From Sphingobacterium sp. (GTDB lineage: Bacteria; Bacteroidota; Bacteroidia; Sphingobacteriales; Sphingobacteriaceae): a stretch of 64,000 nt of DNA. Of this stretch, positions 17,950-25,877 are shown in pieces. The stretch covers positions 62,001 to 126,000 of the forward strand of contig JAITTY010000022.1 in assembly GCA_031286695.1 (NCBI GenBank), in the 5' to 3' direction. The stretch's first letter is position 1, and the number at the start of each line of letters is the position of its first letter. The notes beneath the pieces are model-generated. The model was not told where the DNA came from. It ran no database searches and was given only the letters and a program-made list of their open reading frames with translations. The translations under genes were made by a program, and so were the position numbers.

Positions 17950-19542
17950 CTAAAAAATTGTATCCTGTAATACATCCGAATGCTTCGGATAGTCAGTTGT
18001 ATAATGCAACCCTCTACTTTCCTTCCGCAACATAGCCGATTTAGTCACAATATAAGCGACTTGAATCACATTGCGCAATTCACAAAGTTTGACAGAAAGT
18101 CTTGTATTTCTGTAGAACTCCTCGGTCTCCTCATATAATAGATGTAGTCTCTTAAGCGCTCTTTCGAGCCTAAAATCAGAACGGACAATACCAACATAAT
18201 CGCTCATAATCTTCTGACATTCCCGCAGGTTATGGCTGACCAAAATATCCTCATTAGAAAGCGAGGTTTTAGAATCATCCCATTCGGGAACGTCACATAT
18301 ATGGCTGGTCGATTTAACCAATTTAGTAGCATCTAAGAATATCCGATGGGCATAGACAAGTGCTTCAAGAAGCGAGTTAGAAGCCAGCCTATTTGCGCCA
18401 TGCAAACCAGTAGAAGAACACTCTCCACAGGCATAAAGATTGAGAATGCTGCTTCGTCCAAAATCATCCACATAAATCCCACCGCAAAGATAATGCGCTG
18501 CAGGTGTCACTGGTATAAAGTCTTTCGACATGTCAAGTCCAATAGAAAGACATTTCTCATAAATATTAGGAAAATGTCTGAGAATATCATTCTTATCCCT
18601 ATGTGTAATATCGAGATAAACATAATCAATACCGGATTTTTTCATCTCAGCATCAATAGCTCTAGCCACTATATCTCTAGGAGCCAACGAAGCACGTTCA
18701 TCATATTCCTCCATAAAAGACTCCCCATTGACTCTTCTTAAAACTCCACCAAATCCTCGTACAGCTTCGGATACCAAAAATGCTGGAGAGTCCTTGGGGT
18801 TATATAACGACGTAGGATGAAATTGCATGAATTCCATATTACGTACCTTCCCTTTGGCTCTGTAGACCATTGCAATACCGTCCCCGGTAGCAATCGTTGG
18901 ATTAGTTGTGCTTGAATACACATGCCCTGCCCCACCGGAAGCCATCACCGTAACCTTACTCAAAATTTTATCCACCAGATGGGAAGATGTATTGAAAGCA
19001 TAAATACCATAACAAGTAATATCCGCTTTGTTCTTGTCTACATATTCCCCCAGGTGGTGCTGCGTAATTAAATCTATGGCAAAGTAATGTGTTACAATTT
19101 CAATATTTGGATCAATATGAGCCTGCTCCAATAATGCCCGTTCAATTTCGTAGCCAGTAATATCCTTGTAATGTAGAATGCGATGTGCCGAATGTCCACC
19201 CTCTTTTGCCAAGTCATAGAGTCCGGATTCTTCCTTATCAAATGACGTTCCATATGAAATAAGCTCGGCAATACGATCGGGAGCCTCCCGCACCACGTTT
19301 TCCACAATTTCAACATCACATAATCCATCCCCAGCTATCTGAGTATCAATAATATGCTTTTCAAAGCTATCAGACTTATCCACAACAGCAGCTACTCCCC
19401 CCTGTGCATATTTTGTATTAGACTCATCCTCATTGGACTTAGTGACTATCAACACTTTACCGAATTTAGAAGCTTTTAACGCAAAACTTAATCCAGCTAT
19501 ACCTGATCCAATGACCAAAAAATCGACCTTTCTATCTGCCAT
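17950..19542 (-). CDS. nadB: L-aspartate oxidase
   Basis: NadB oxidises L-aspartate to iminoaspartate with FAD, the first step of de novo NAD synthesis; NadA then makes quinolinate. The 530-residue protein has the dinucleotide motif VIGSGIAGLSFAL near residue 10, the TKYAQGGVAAV loop, EGGHSAHRILH with active-site residues, PTSLYNP, the C-terminal ASNSLLEALVYAHR, and a helical domain of the succinate dehydrogenase flavoprotein superfamily. I chose MADRKVDF (19542) over an ATG five codons upstream because it gives the normal N-terminus. It faces away from the proposed origin, on the leading strand of the left arm, and nadA faces the other way. Confidence 0.97.
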   Translation of the reverse strand: MADRKVDFLVIGSGIAGLSFALKASKFGKVLIVTKSNEDESNTKYAQGGVAAVVDKSDSFEKHIIDTQIAGDGLCDVEIVENVVREAPDRIAELISYGTSFDKEESGLYDLAKEGGHSAHRILHYKDITGYEIERALLEQAHIDPNIEIVTHYFAIDLITQHHLGEYVDKNKADITCYGIYAFNTSSHLVDKILSKVTVMASGGAGHVYSSTTNPTIATGDGIAMVYRAKGKVRNMEFMQFHPTSLYNPKDSPAFLVSEAVRGFGGVLRRVNGESFMEEYDERASLAPRDIVARAIDAEMKKSGIDYVYLDITHRDKNDILRHFPNIYEKCLSIGLDMSKDFIPVTPAAHYLCGGIYVDDFGRSSILNLYACGECSSTGLHGANRLASNSLLEALVYAHRIFLDATKLVKSTSHICDVPEWDDSKTSLSNEDILVSHNLRECQKIMSDYVGIVRSDFRLERALKRLHLLYEETEEFYRNTRLSVKLCELRNVIQVAYIVTKSAMLRKESRGLHYTTDYPKHSDVLQDTIF

Positions 19543-19596
19543 ATATTTTAAATTCACAAACTATCCCCAAAAGTGACAATTCAAATTAACGAAAAA

Positions 19597-19958
19597 TGTG
19601 GAAAACGTGTAAATAAAAGGTTAAATAAAAATGAAAAGTATTTAACAATTCACAAGTCCCCTATTTTCGACTCAAATTTTTCAAACTTTTCCGCATAAAA
19701 TTCATGAGATTTCCACAATTTTTAGACACAAACTATTCAACAAAAAAATATGGAAAATAAAAACCCGATAAAATTAGAATTTTAAAAATCAGTCGTTTAA
19801 TATCAAAATACTGTTGAAAAATTGTTGAAAACTCCATAAAAACCTAAAATCAAAATAGAACTAACTCAATTTATACCACTTTTCCACACCATAATAAACA
19901 ATAAGAGATCTTCTATTTAAAATAATTAGTATTTATTGAAAAAAAAGATTGTGGAATA
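19597..19958. promoter_or_regulatory. Cluster of DnaA-box-like 9-mers
   Basis: Matches to TTTTCCACA or close variants on both strands. They are 19597-19605 (minus, exact), 19687-19695 (TTTTCCGCA), 19709-19717 (ATTTCCACA), 19734-19742 (TATTCAACA), 19812-19820 and 19823-19831 (minus, both TTTTCAACA), 19880-19888 (exact) and 19950-19958 (minus, TATTCCACA). A further exact copy lies at 20749-20757 (minus). The classic box is TTATCCACA; these differ at the third base or so. The same TTTTCCACA also lies upstream of dnaA (28196), which supports its being this organism's box. Confidence 0.75.
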
Positions 19959-19976
19959 CGTTCGAAAATCTTTGTT

Positions 19977-19984
19977 TAGTTTTG
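19977..19984 (+). promoter_or_regulatory. Possible -7 box reading into the origin inverted repeat
   Basis: TAGTTTTG fits TAnnTTTG. A start about five bases downstream would place the nested inverted repeat at the 5' end of a rightward transcript. No well-spaced -33 element is seen, so this could be chance in AT-rich DNA. Confidence 0.3.
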
Positions 19985-19990
19985 TCAAGT

Positions 19991-20063
19991 TCAATTAGAC
20001 GCGTTCACATTTCGATATTCGGGAACTGTAGGCTCCCCTATCGAAATATTCGATTCTAATTGA
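19991..20063. repeat. Nested 73 bp inverted repeat at the composition switch
   Basis: Three coaxial pairs of arms share a centre near 20028: TCAATTAGA (19991-19999) with TCTAATTGA (20055-20063), ATTTCGATA (20009-20017) with TATCGAAAT (20039-20047), and GGGA (20021-20024) with TCCC (20034-20037). The right outer arm overlaps copy R1 of the repeat family that continues rightward. It could form a cruciform or an RNA hairpin, or be a two-fold protein site. Confidence 0.85.
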
Positions 20064-20697
20064 GTTTATTTTATTTTTTAATAATTCTATTGGCTTTTAA
20101 AGTGCTTTAGAATGCAATATTTATTTTATTTTTTTTGAAATATGGTTATAACGTGATTTAAGAGGCTTATTTTTCAGATATTTTATTTTTTTTCATTTAA
20201 ACGCTTTTATATTTCAATATTCTGAGCTTTTGAGTTTCTATGTGGATTTACGCGATCCTAAAGAGCACAAACTGACGAAAGGATGTTTGTAAATCTAATT
20301 TAGGCGCTGTGACTTTTCAATATTGCACATTTTGAACAGAATAACGGCTTTTATTGAATTCTAATTGGTTTCGATTCATTAAAATTTCAGCGTAACTTGA
20401 TCCTATTTGCTTTTCGAGATTTCGATTTTAGAAAACTTTAGGTTTGTTTATTCGTATTTTCTTGAAAAAAAAATTATAGCTTTTTCTTGGCTATTAAATT
20501 CTGAATGCTACATTTTTGAATATATTTTATGAAATATCTGGATTTATGCCGGATTTATAGCTTGAGGTTTTCCAAATTCCAATTTGTGAAATTTGTACGG
20601 TCCTAGTTGTGATATTTAATTTTTTTTTACGCCGTGGAATTTATATTTGAATCTCCAGGCAGCAAGTTTTGAAATAAACAAATTTACAATTGAATAT

Positions 20698-20732
20698 TCT
20701 AATAAAATCTGATATAAATAGATTTTATTAGA
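20698..20732. repeat. Perfect 13 bp inverted repeat (hairpin)
   Basis: Arms TCTAATAAAATCT and AGATTTTATTAGA are separated by nine bases (GATATAAAT). No T-run follows on the plus strand, so it is not an ordinary terminator. It is followed 17 bases later by an exact TTTTCCACA on the minus strand (20749-20757). The right arm runs into a weak copy of the local repeat. Confidence 0.8.
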
Positions 20733-20829
20733 TTCTAACAAGGCTTAATGTGGAAAAGTGATTTTGAGAGTGGATTCAATAATTTAGCGGATTGAAATTT
20801 TAAATAGAAATAATTTGTTCAAAAAATTT

Positions 20830-20859
20830 ATTGTAGAACAAACAATCTTACTATATTTG
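20830..20859 (+). promoter_or_regulatory. Promoter-like element inside the gene-free region
   Basis: ATTG at 20830-20833 and TATATTTG at 20852-20859 are separated by 18 bases, close to the Bacteroidota TTTG-N19-TAnnTTTG promoter. A transcript would start near 20864 and run rightward through repeat R2 without an obvious reading frame. In T-rich DNA chance matches are common. Confidence 0.4.
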
Positions 20860-21442
20860 TTGCCCAACATTGATTTCTTAGCAGACTTAATGAAAACTAG
20901 ATCTCTGAGATTCGAATATTCTGGATAATGCGTTGGATGTTCTTTTATAAACAATTCTAAACGGGTTTATTTCTAAAATAAACTCTTTATAGATGGAATA
21001 GATTTATTTTATATAACATTTGTATCGTCTATTTGATTCTAAGCGATTAAATGTGTTTTTTTGATAGTTTCTATGCTTTGTGTAATCTACTATTTAATTT
21101 TAAGCATAAATTACAGCTATTTACCTGAATATTAGGAATTTGTATTTTATCGTGATATCAATATCTTATAAATTTTATATTTAATTTTTTTTTTTGATTT
21201 TTTATTTCTGTATTTATTGTTTATATATCGTATAATTTATATTTATTTCTAATTTATTTAAGTATTAATAGACTACCTTTAGTAGTTTGAATTTATAGTT
21301 TAAGCACTAAAACAATACATAGCCCAATGGATTTCTACCCGCTATAGTTCACTTCAAAAATACTTTTTTATTAAACCTCTTTACAATTCAGTAAATATCT
21401 ATTCATTAGATCGTATTGTTAATATCCAATTGTCAGCGGCTC

Positions 21443-21467
21443 TCTTCTGGATAGAAAAGCCAGAAGA
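21443..21467. repeat. 8 bp inverted repeat (hairpin)
   Basis: TCTTCTGG and CCAGAAGA flank a nine-base loop. It is one of the few GC-containing structured elements of the gene-free region. No T-run follows, so a terminator is unlikely. Confidence 0.6.
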
Positions 21468-22594
21468 TATCTTTCCCATACTTTTCCAATAGAAATTAAT
21501 CTTATCAGGTTCGCTTATAGTTGATTTAGCTAGTTTTTTTTATAAATATCGAATTCTCATTGTATTCATTTTAGAAATATATTTGAGAGATTAAGATTTT
21601 ATCTGTGTAAAATTCATTTATCTTTCTAAGATTCTCCTATTTGGCACAGCGCTATTTTTTTTAAAAAATATGCGATTCTAGAGCTCTTTACAATGAAAAT
21701 TTTCTGTTTCTAGCCTTTCTGTTTAAGTTTATATTTGGATCTGGACAATTGCTGCCTTTATCTTTAATTTTATGCTACATTTAATATTAATAGAAGGATC
21801 GGATAGATTTTGGGCAGCTTCGTAGGCAGATTGCTATAAATTTACGTCACATGCGCAAAAAATATTACAAGCGATTCTCAAGGGCTTTATTTTGTATTTT
21901 GCTGCGGTGCTTCCCTATTCTTAAGTTTGACCTTTTTAAATTCATCCGTAATTGGTCGATTAAACCCTCTGAGAATTCAATATAAATTTATCAATTAATG
22001 CACAGATCATAAATTGGTTTTATAAGGACTTTGAATCGCTTTATCGCTTAAAATGTTAATAAATAAAGCTTCCTTTTGTGCTATATTTTTCATTGTTTTG
22101 TAATATGCCTAAGAATGTTCCATAGGCTAGCAAAGTCGGATCTTGGCGAAACTGATTTTCTAACATAGAAATAGTTTACGTTAAACTCTTTGAGCTTTTG
22201 CTGTAGGATATGTGTTTGGTTTATTTGCTGTATATTCCATTCTAGAAGGGTTTATTTTAAAATTAATCCTCTTTATTGTTTTTTAGTGATATAAATTTAA
22301 CTATTATTATTTCATTTAGAGATTCATATATTTTGAATAAACTATTCCGTTCGCTCTTTTCCATGCTAGAGGAATTTATAAATGACAGCGCTTAGTAGAT
22401 CAAATTTGTGGATCGATATCATCCAGTAAGCCAGATAACGATACTGACCATTTGTGTCTGAAAAGCGCATTAATATGTTAGTTATCAGCTATTAAATTAT
22501 GAATATCCCACAATGTAGTCTGTAGTAGTTAGGAATAAATTGCTATCATTTGATTAATTTGCTTTTAATTGACTTTTATATATGCAACAATGCT

Positions 22595-22602
22595 TATTTT
22601 TG
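22595..22602 (+). promoter_or_regulatory. Possible -7 box for nadA
   Basis: TATTTTTG matches TAnnTTTG and lies 27 bases upstream of the ATG at 22630. If it is used, the transcript starts after the ATG at 22582, so that codon cannot be the start. This supports 22630. Confidence 0.45.
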
Positions 22603-22629
22603 TCATTCATAAAAGTTGAAAGTACCCGC

Positions 22630-23625
22630 ATGGAAATTGTAAATTATGAGCTTCAGGCCAAAGGTTATATCGATGCTCCGATCGATCCCTCATTGGATTT
22701 GGTTAAAGAAATCCAACGATTAAAGAAAGAAAAGAATGCTGTAATTTTAGCTCATTATTATCAAGAGTCTGAAATTCAGGATATAGCAGATTATATAGGA
22801 GATAGCTTAGGACTATCACAAGAGGCTGCCAAAACAGATGCGGATTTAATTGTGTTTGCAGGAGTGCATTTTATGGCTGAAACAGCCAAAATACTTTCAC
22901 CAATGAAAAAGGTTATCTTACCGGATGCCAAAGCTGGTTGTTCGTTGTCAGATTCCTGTCCACCACATCTTTTTGCTAAGTTTAAAGAACAATATCCTGA
23001 TCATCTGGTCATCACTTATGTGAACTGCACCGCTGAATTAAAAGCACTTTCGGATATTGTATGTACTTCAAGCAATGCTGTTCAAATTGTGGAGAGTTTA
23101 CCTAAAGATCAGAAAATCATCTTCGGTCCGGACCGTAATCTGGGTGCATACGTTAAGAAGAAAACTGGCCGTGATCTGGTCCTTTGGAATGGTGCTTGTA
23201 TGGTGCATGAGATTTTTTCGCAAGATAAGATTGATCGTTTGAGAAGCGAATACCCGGAAGCGAAATTTATTGCCCACCCCGAATGTGAGGACCATATATT
23301 GGCAAATGCAGATTATGTGGGATCTACAGCCGGAATGCTTAAATTTACTCAGAATGATGCGGCTCAGTCCTATATTGTCGCTACAGAATCAGGTATTCTA
23401 TATCAGATGCAGAAAGCGAGTCCTCATAAGACCTTTATACCAGCACCTCCTAACAATGCATGTGCATGTAATGATTGTCCACACATGAAGCTGAATACGC
23501 TTGAGAAGCTCTATAATTGCCTTAAATATGAATCGCCTGAAATTCTTCTTCCTGAGGATGTTATTTTTCGTGCCCAGCGTCCTATTGAACGTATGTTGGA
23601 AATATCGGCGAGTTTAGGATTATAG
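22630..23625 (+). CDS. nadA: Quinolinate synthase
   Basis: NadA condenses iminoaspartate with dihydroxyacetone phosphate to give quinolinate, using a 4Fe-4S cluster. From the start at 22630 it has 331 residues, with AVILAHYYQESEIQDIADY near residue 37. The three cluster ligands are probably Cys104 (DAKAGCSL), Cys190 (NGACMVHE) and Cys283 (CNDCPHMK). FAGVHFMAETAK and the late HPEC motif are present. An ATG 16 codons upstream gives an unlikely N-terminus. It is divergent from nadB across the 3 kb proposed origin rather than in an operon with it, which is unusual for this pair. Confidence 0.97.
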   Translation: MEIVNYELQAKGYIDAPIDPSLDLVKEIQRLKKEKNAVILAHYYQESEIQDIADYIGDSLGLSQEAAKTDADLIVFAGVHFMAETAKILSPMKKVILPDAKAGCSLSDSCPPHLFAKFKEQYPDHLVITYVNCTAELKALSDIVCTSSNAVQIVESLPKDQKIIFGPDRNLGAYVKKKTGRDLVLWNGACMVHEIFSQDKIDRLRSEYPEAKFIAHPECEDHILANADYVGSTAGMLKFTQNDAAQSYIVATESGILYQMQKASPHKTFIPAPPNNACACNDCPHMKLNTLEKLYNCLKYESPEILLPEDVIFRAQRPIERMLEISASLGL

Positions 23626-23850
23626 AAATTTGCATAATTTTTGATATTAGCGATAGAAGGAAAAATTGATTTTTGGTGCTAAAAGTGGACTTTTATTTCT
23701 TTTTTGATAGAATAGAAACAAGAGTTGCGAATAGAAAGGTACCGAAATCTGTTGGATTTATTGCGATAGCTGTTTTATAATACCAGCATGACAAATCGTT
23801 AAGAGATGATTGTTTGGCATTATCTATAATGAACTTTTAAACTTTTAAAC

Positions 23851-24903
23851 ATGTTTGATTTTGACAATACCGAGCGGACCAATTTGGAGGAAATGGGGGA
23901 GTTCGGACTAATTGATTATATAAGTAAAGCTGTGGAATTAACAGAAAAGTCCACCATTAAAGGGATAGGTGATGACGCTGCTGTTTTAGATTTTGAGGGT
24001 AAGAAAACTTTGATATCCACTGACTTGCTTTTGGAAGGAATTCATTTTGATCTGAGGTATGTACCCTTGAAACATTTAGGCTATAAAGCTGTTCAGGTCA
24101 ATTTGAGCGATATCTATGCGATGAATGGTATAGCCTCCCAAATCACCTTTTCAATTGGTCTATCATCTAAGTTTCCTTTGGAAGCAGTCGAGGAAATTTA
24201 CCAGGGAGCACTGATTGCCTGTAAGAAGTATAATGTTGATTTAATTGGTGGCGATACCTCAGCTTCAGCTCAGGGATTGGTTATTTCTGTGACGAGTATA
24301 GGTTACGCTGATTCCGATAAGATTGTTTATCGTGATGGAGCACAGGAGGGCGATCTACTGTGTGTTTCAGGCGATCTGGGCGCAGCTTACATGGGCTTGC
24401 AGCTCTTAGAGCGTGAGAAAGATATCTATTTAGAAAATCCGAATGTACAACCTGATCTGGAAGGGAAGGATTATATTGTTGAGCGTCAATTGAAGCCAGA
24501 AGCTAGAAAGGATATGGTGGAACTATTTGCCAAGCTAGCGATCAAGCCCACAGCGATGATGGATATTTCAGACGGTCTAGCATCAGAAATCTTACATATC
24601 TGTCGACAATCGGATAAAGGTTGCCGTTTATATGAGGAAAAAATACCATTGGATCAGATGACTTATGACACTGGACGGGAATTTGGAATTGATCCAACAG
24701 TAGCAGCACTAAATGGTGGTGAAGATTATGAGCTTTTATTTACCATAGCCCAGGCTGATCATGATAAAATTAAGAATTTACCTGATATCAGTATTATTGG
24801 TTACATGACACCGGCTTCCGAAGGCTGTGAAATGATTTCGAAATCTGGAAATCTTTATCCAATATCAGCTCAAGGCTGGAATGCTTTTAAGAAGAAAGAT
24901 TAA
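23851..24903 (+). CDS. thiL: Thiamine-monophosphate kinase
   Basis: ThiL phosphorylates thiamine monophosphate to the active diphosphate with ATP. The 350-residue protein has the PurM-like motifs GIGDDAAVL near residue 40, ISTDLLLEGIHFD, the metal-binding NLSDIYAMNG, IGGDTSAS, MMDISDGLASE and NGGEDYELLFT. Length and order are normal. Directly before the ATG is a short direct repeat (ACTTTTAA twice). It is followed by a terminator shared with convergent scpA. Confidence 0.96.
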   Translation: MFDFDNTERTNLEEMGEFGLIDYISKAVELTEKSTIKGIGDDAAVLDFEGKKTLISTDLLLEGIHFDLRYVPLKHLGYKAVQVNLSDIYAMNGIASQITFSIGLSSKFPLEAVEEIYQGALIACKKYNVDLIGGDTSASAQGLVISVTSIGYADSDKIVYRDGAQEGDLLCVSGDLGAAYMGLQLLEREKDIYLENPNVQPDLEGKDYIVERQLKPEARKDMVELFAKLAIKPTAMMDISDGLASEILHICRQSDKGCRLYEEKIPLDQMTYDTGREFGIDPTVAALNGGEDYELLFTIAQADHDKIKNLPDISIIGYMTPASEGCEMISKSGNLYPISAQGWNAFKKKD

Positions 24904-24909
24904 AAAAAG

Positions 24910-24926
24910 ACCCGTCTTAGACGGGT
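24910..24926. terminator. Bidirectional terminator between thiL and scpA
   Basis: Stem ACCCGTC / GACGGGT with a TTA loop, an A-run before it and a T-run after it. It fills the 26-base gap between the two convergent stops, and the T-run reaches the scpA stop codon. Confidence 0.9.
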
Positions 24927-24929
24927 TTT

Positions 24930-25718
24930 TTATGCTTCTTCATTTTCTAAGATAAATTCTTCCTCTTCATTTGGATCTCTTTCACCAACATTGAAATTAT
25001 TGTAGCCCAAACCTACTTCAATCTGTAATAACCGCTGCTGAAGCATTTCAAGAATAGCTAGAAAATTATAGACGAATTGAATTTTATTTTCTGAATTTTT
25101 AAGAATTTCCTGAAAATCCAATTTCTTGTTAATTTCAATCAGTTCAGCTATTGCTTTCTTTTGTTGTTCAATCGTGTAAGGGTATTTTATTACTGTATGA
25201 GTTACCTCAGGAGGACGATTACGGAATTGATACATCATTTGCTCGTAGATCATCATCAAACCGTAAAGGTCGAAGTTATCCAGATTTTCTCCGCTAGAAT
25301 CTAGTTTAAGTCTTTGCTGGATATCGTAACGTATATTGCCTCTGCTGTACTGTTTGAGGCGATCTTCTTCCATCAACCTCAAATCTTCGCAGGTCTCTTT
25401 AAATTGCTTATAGAGGATAAGTTTTTGAACAAGATCCTCTCTGAGATCAATTTCATTTTCATTTTCATCTAGATCGAGACGCGGTAACAGCATTTTGGCT
25501 TTGATACGCATCAGTGTCGAAGCAACAAAGATAAACTCACTTGCCATTTCCATATTGAGCGCTTGCATTTGGCTCACATAAGACAAAAAATCATCTGTAA
25601 TCTTTGAAATCGGGATATCGTGGATATTTAGTTCGTCCCGCTCGATAAAAAATAATAATAAATCAAAAGGTCCCTCAAATTGAGGAAGCTTGATTTCGTA
25701 GCCTTCTTCTACTTGCAT
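24930..25718 (-). CDS. scpA: Segregation and condensation protein A
   Basis: ScpA is the kleisin that bridges SMC heads and works with ScpB in chromosome condensation and segregation. The 262-residue protein starts with the diagnostic YEIKLPQFEGPFDLLLFFIE, then IHDIPISKITDDFL and an FVASTLMRIKAKMLLPR helix. An acidic linker and a winged-helix C-terminus (about residues 190-250) follow. Loss of strict homology at the acidic C-tail is normal. Its place near the proposed origin and parS sites is functionally coherent, since SMC-ScpAB is loaded at ParB-parS. scpB and smc are not in the window. Confidence 0.95.
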   Translation of the reverse strand: MQVEEGYEIKLPQFEGPFDLLLFFIERDELNIHDIPISKITDDFLSYVSQMQALNMEMASEFIFVASTLMRIKAKMLLPRLDLDENENEIDLREDLVQKLILYKQFKETCEDLRLMEEDRLKQYSRGNIRYDIQQRLKLDSSGENLDNFDLYGLMMIYEQMMYQFRNRPPEVTHTVIKYPYTIEQQKKAIAELIEINKKLDFQEILKNSENKIQFVYNFLAILEMLQQRLLQIEVGLGYNNFNVGERDPNEEEEFILENEEA

Positions 25719-25877
25719 ATCTTATACAAATTTACATATAAAATCTTTTGGAACAGCTCCGGTACAAACTATTCATTATTTTATTTGTTGTACCTCAATA
25801 TGTAAATACGATTTATTTTAAAGATTAGATAAAATTGTCGTTACTTTGTACCAACATATCATGTAAATAGCATTACT

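Larger units (their letters stand above)
19558..20063. other. Proposed chromosomal replication origin (oriC core)
   Basis: About 500 gene-free bases with several origin hallmarks. About nine DnaA-box-like 9-mers lie at 19597-19958. AT-rich tracts at 19741-19810 could unwind. A nested inverted repeat lies at 19991-20063. The strand composition switches here. By hand count, plus-strand 19741-19800 has A33 T15 and 19861-19920 has C14 G2, whereas 20041-20100 has A17 T32 and 20161-20220 has A16 T33. A change from A/C-rich to T/G-rich reading rightward is what an origin gives. dnaA is 8.3 kb away, dnaN 16 kb and parS 6.3 kb. No direct proof is possible from sequence. Confidence 0.8.
20053..22275 (+). 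repeat. Degenerate dispersed repeat family in the gene-free region
   Basis: The closest copies follow ATTCTA-N3-GGGTTTATTTT. They are R1 20053-20072, R2 20954-20973, R3 21874-21893 and R4 22239-22258. Weaker copies begin at 20084, 20358, 20732 and 21036. R2 and R4 continue with an A-rich spacer and then CTCTTTA (20983-20989 and 22269-22275). The CTCTTTA word also recurs at 21377-21383 and 21684-21690. All copies are in the same orientation. The copies are diverged, so they are either old or constrained only in part. I do not recognise the family. Confidence 0.65.
20064..22581. other. 2.5 kb T-rich gene-free region right of the proposed origin
   Basis: No credible reading frame, tRNA or mobile-element remnant is seen on either strand. 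The plus strand is strongly T-rich throughout. It holds the repeat family with copies at 20053, 20954, 21874 and 22239, hairpins at 20698-20732 and 21443-21467, a near-palindrome around 20965-20987, one exact DnaA-box-like 9-mer at 20749-20757 and a promoter-like pair at 20830-20859. Such a long non-coding stretch is exceptional in this otherwise compact window. Confidence 0.8.

Noticed and set aside
19558..22581. Chromosome terminus (dif) rather than origin
   Set aside because: The change is from A/C-rich to T/G-rich along the plus strand, the sign of an origin; a terminus gives the reverse. dnaA, parS and dnaN nearby also favour an origin.
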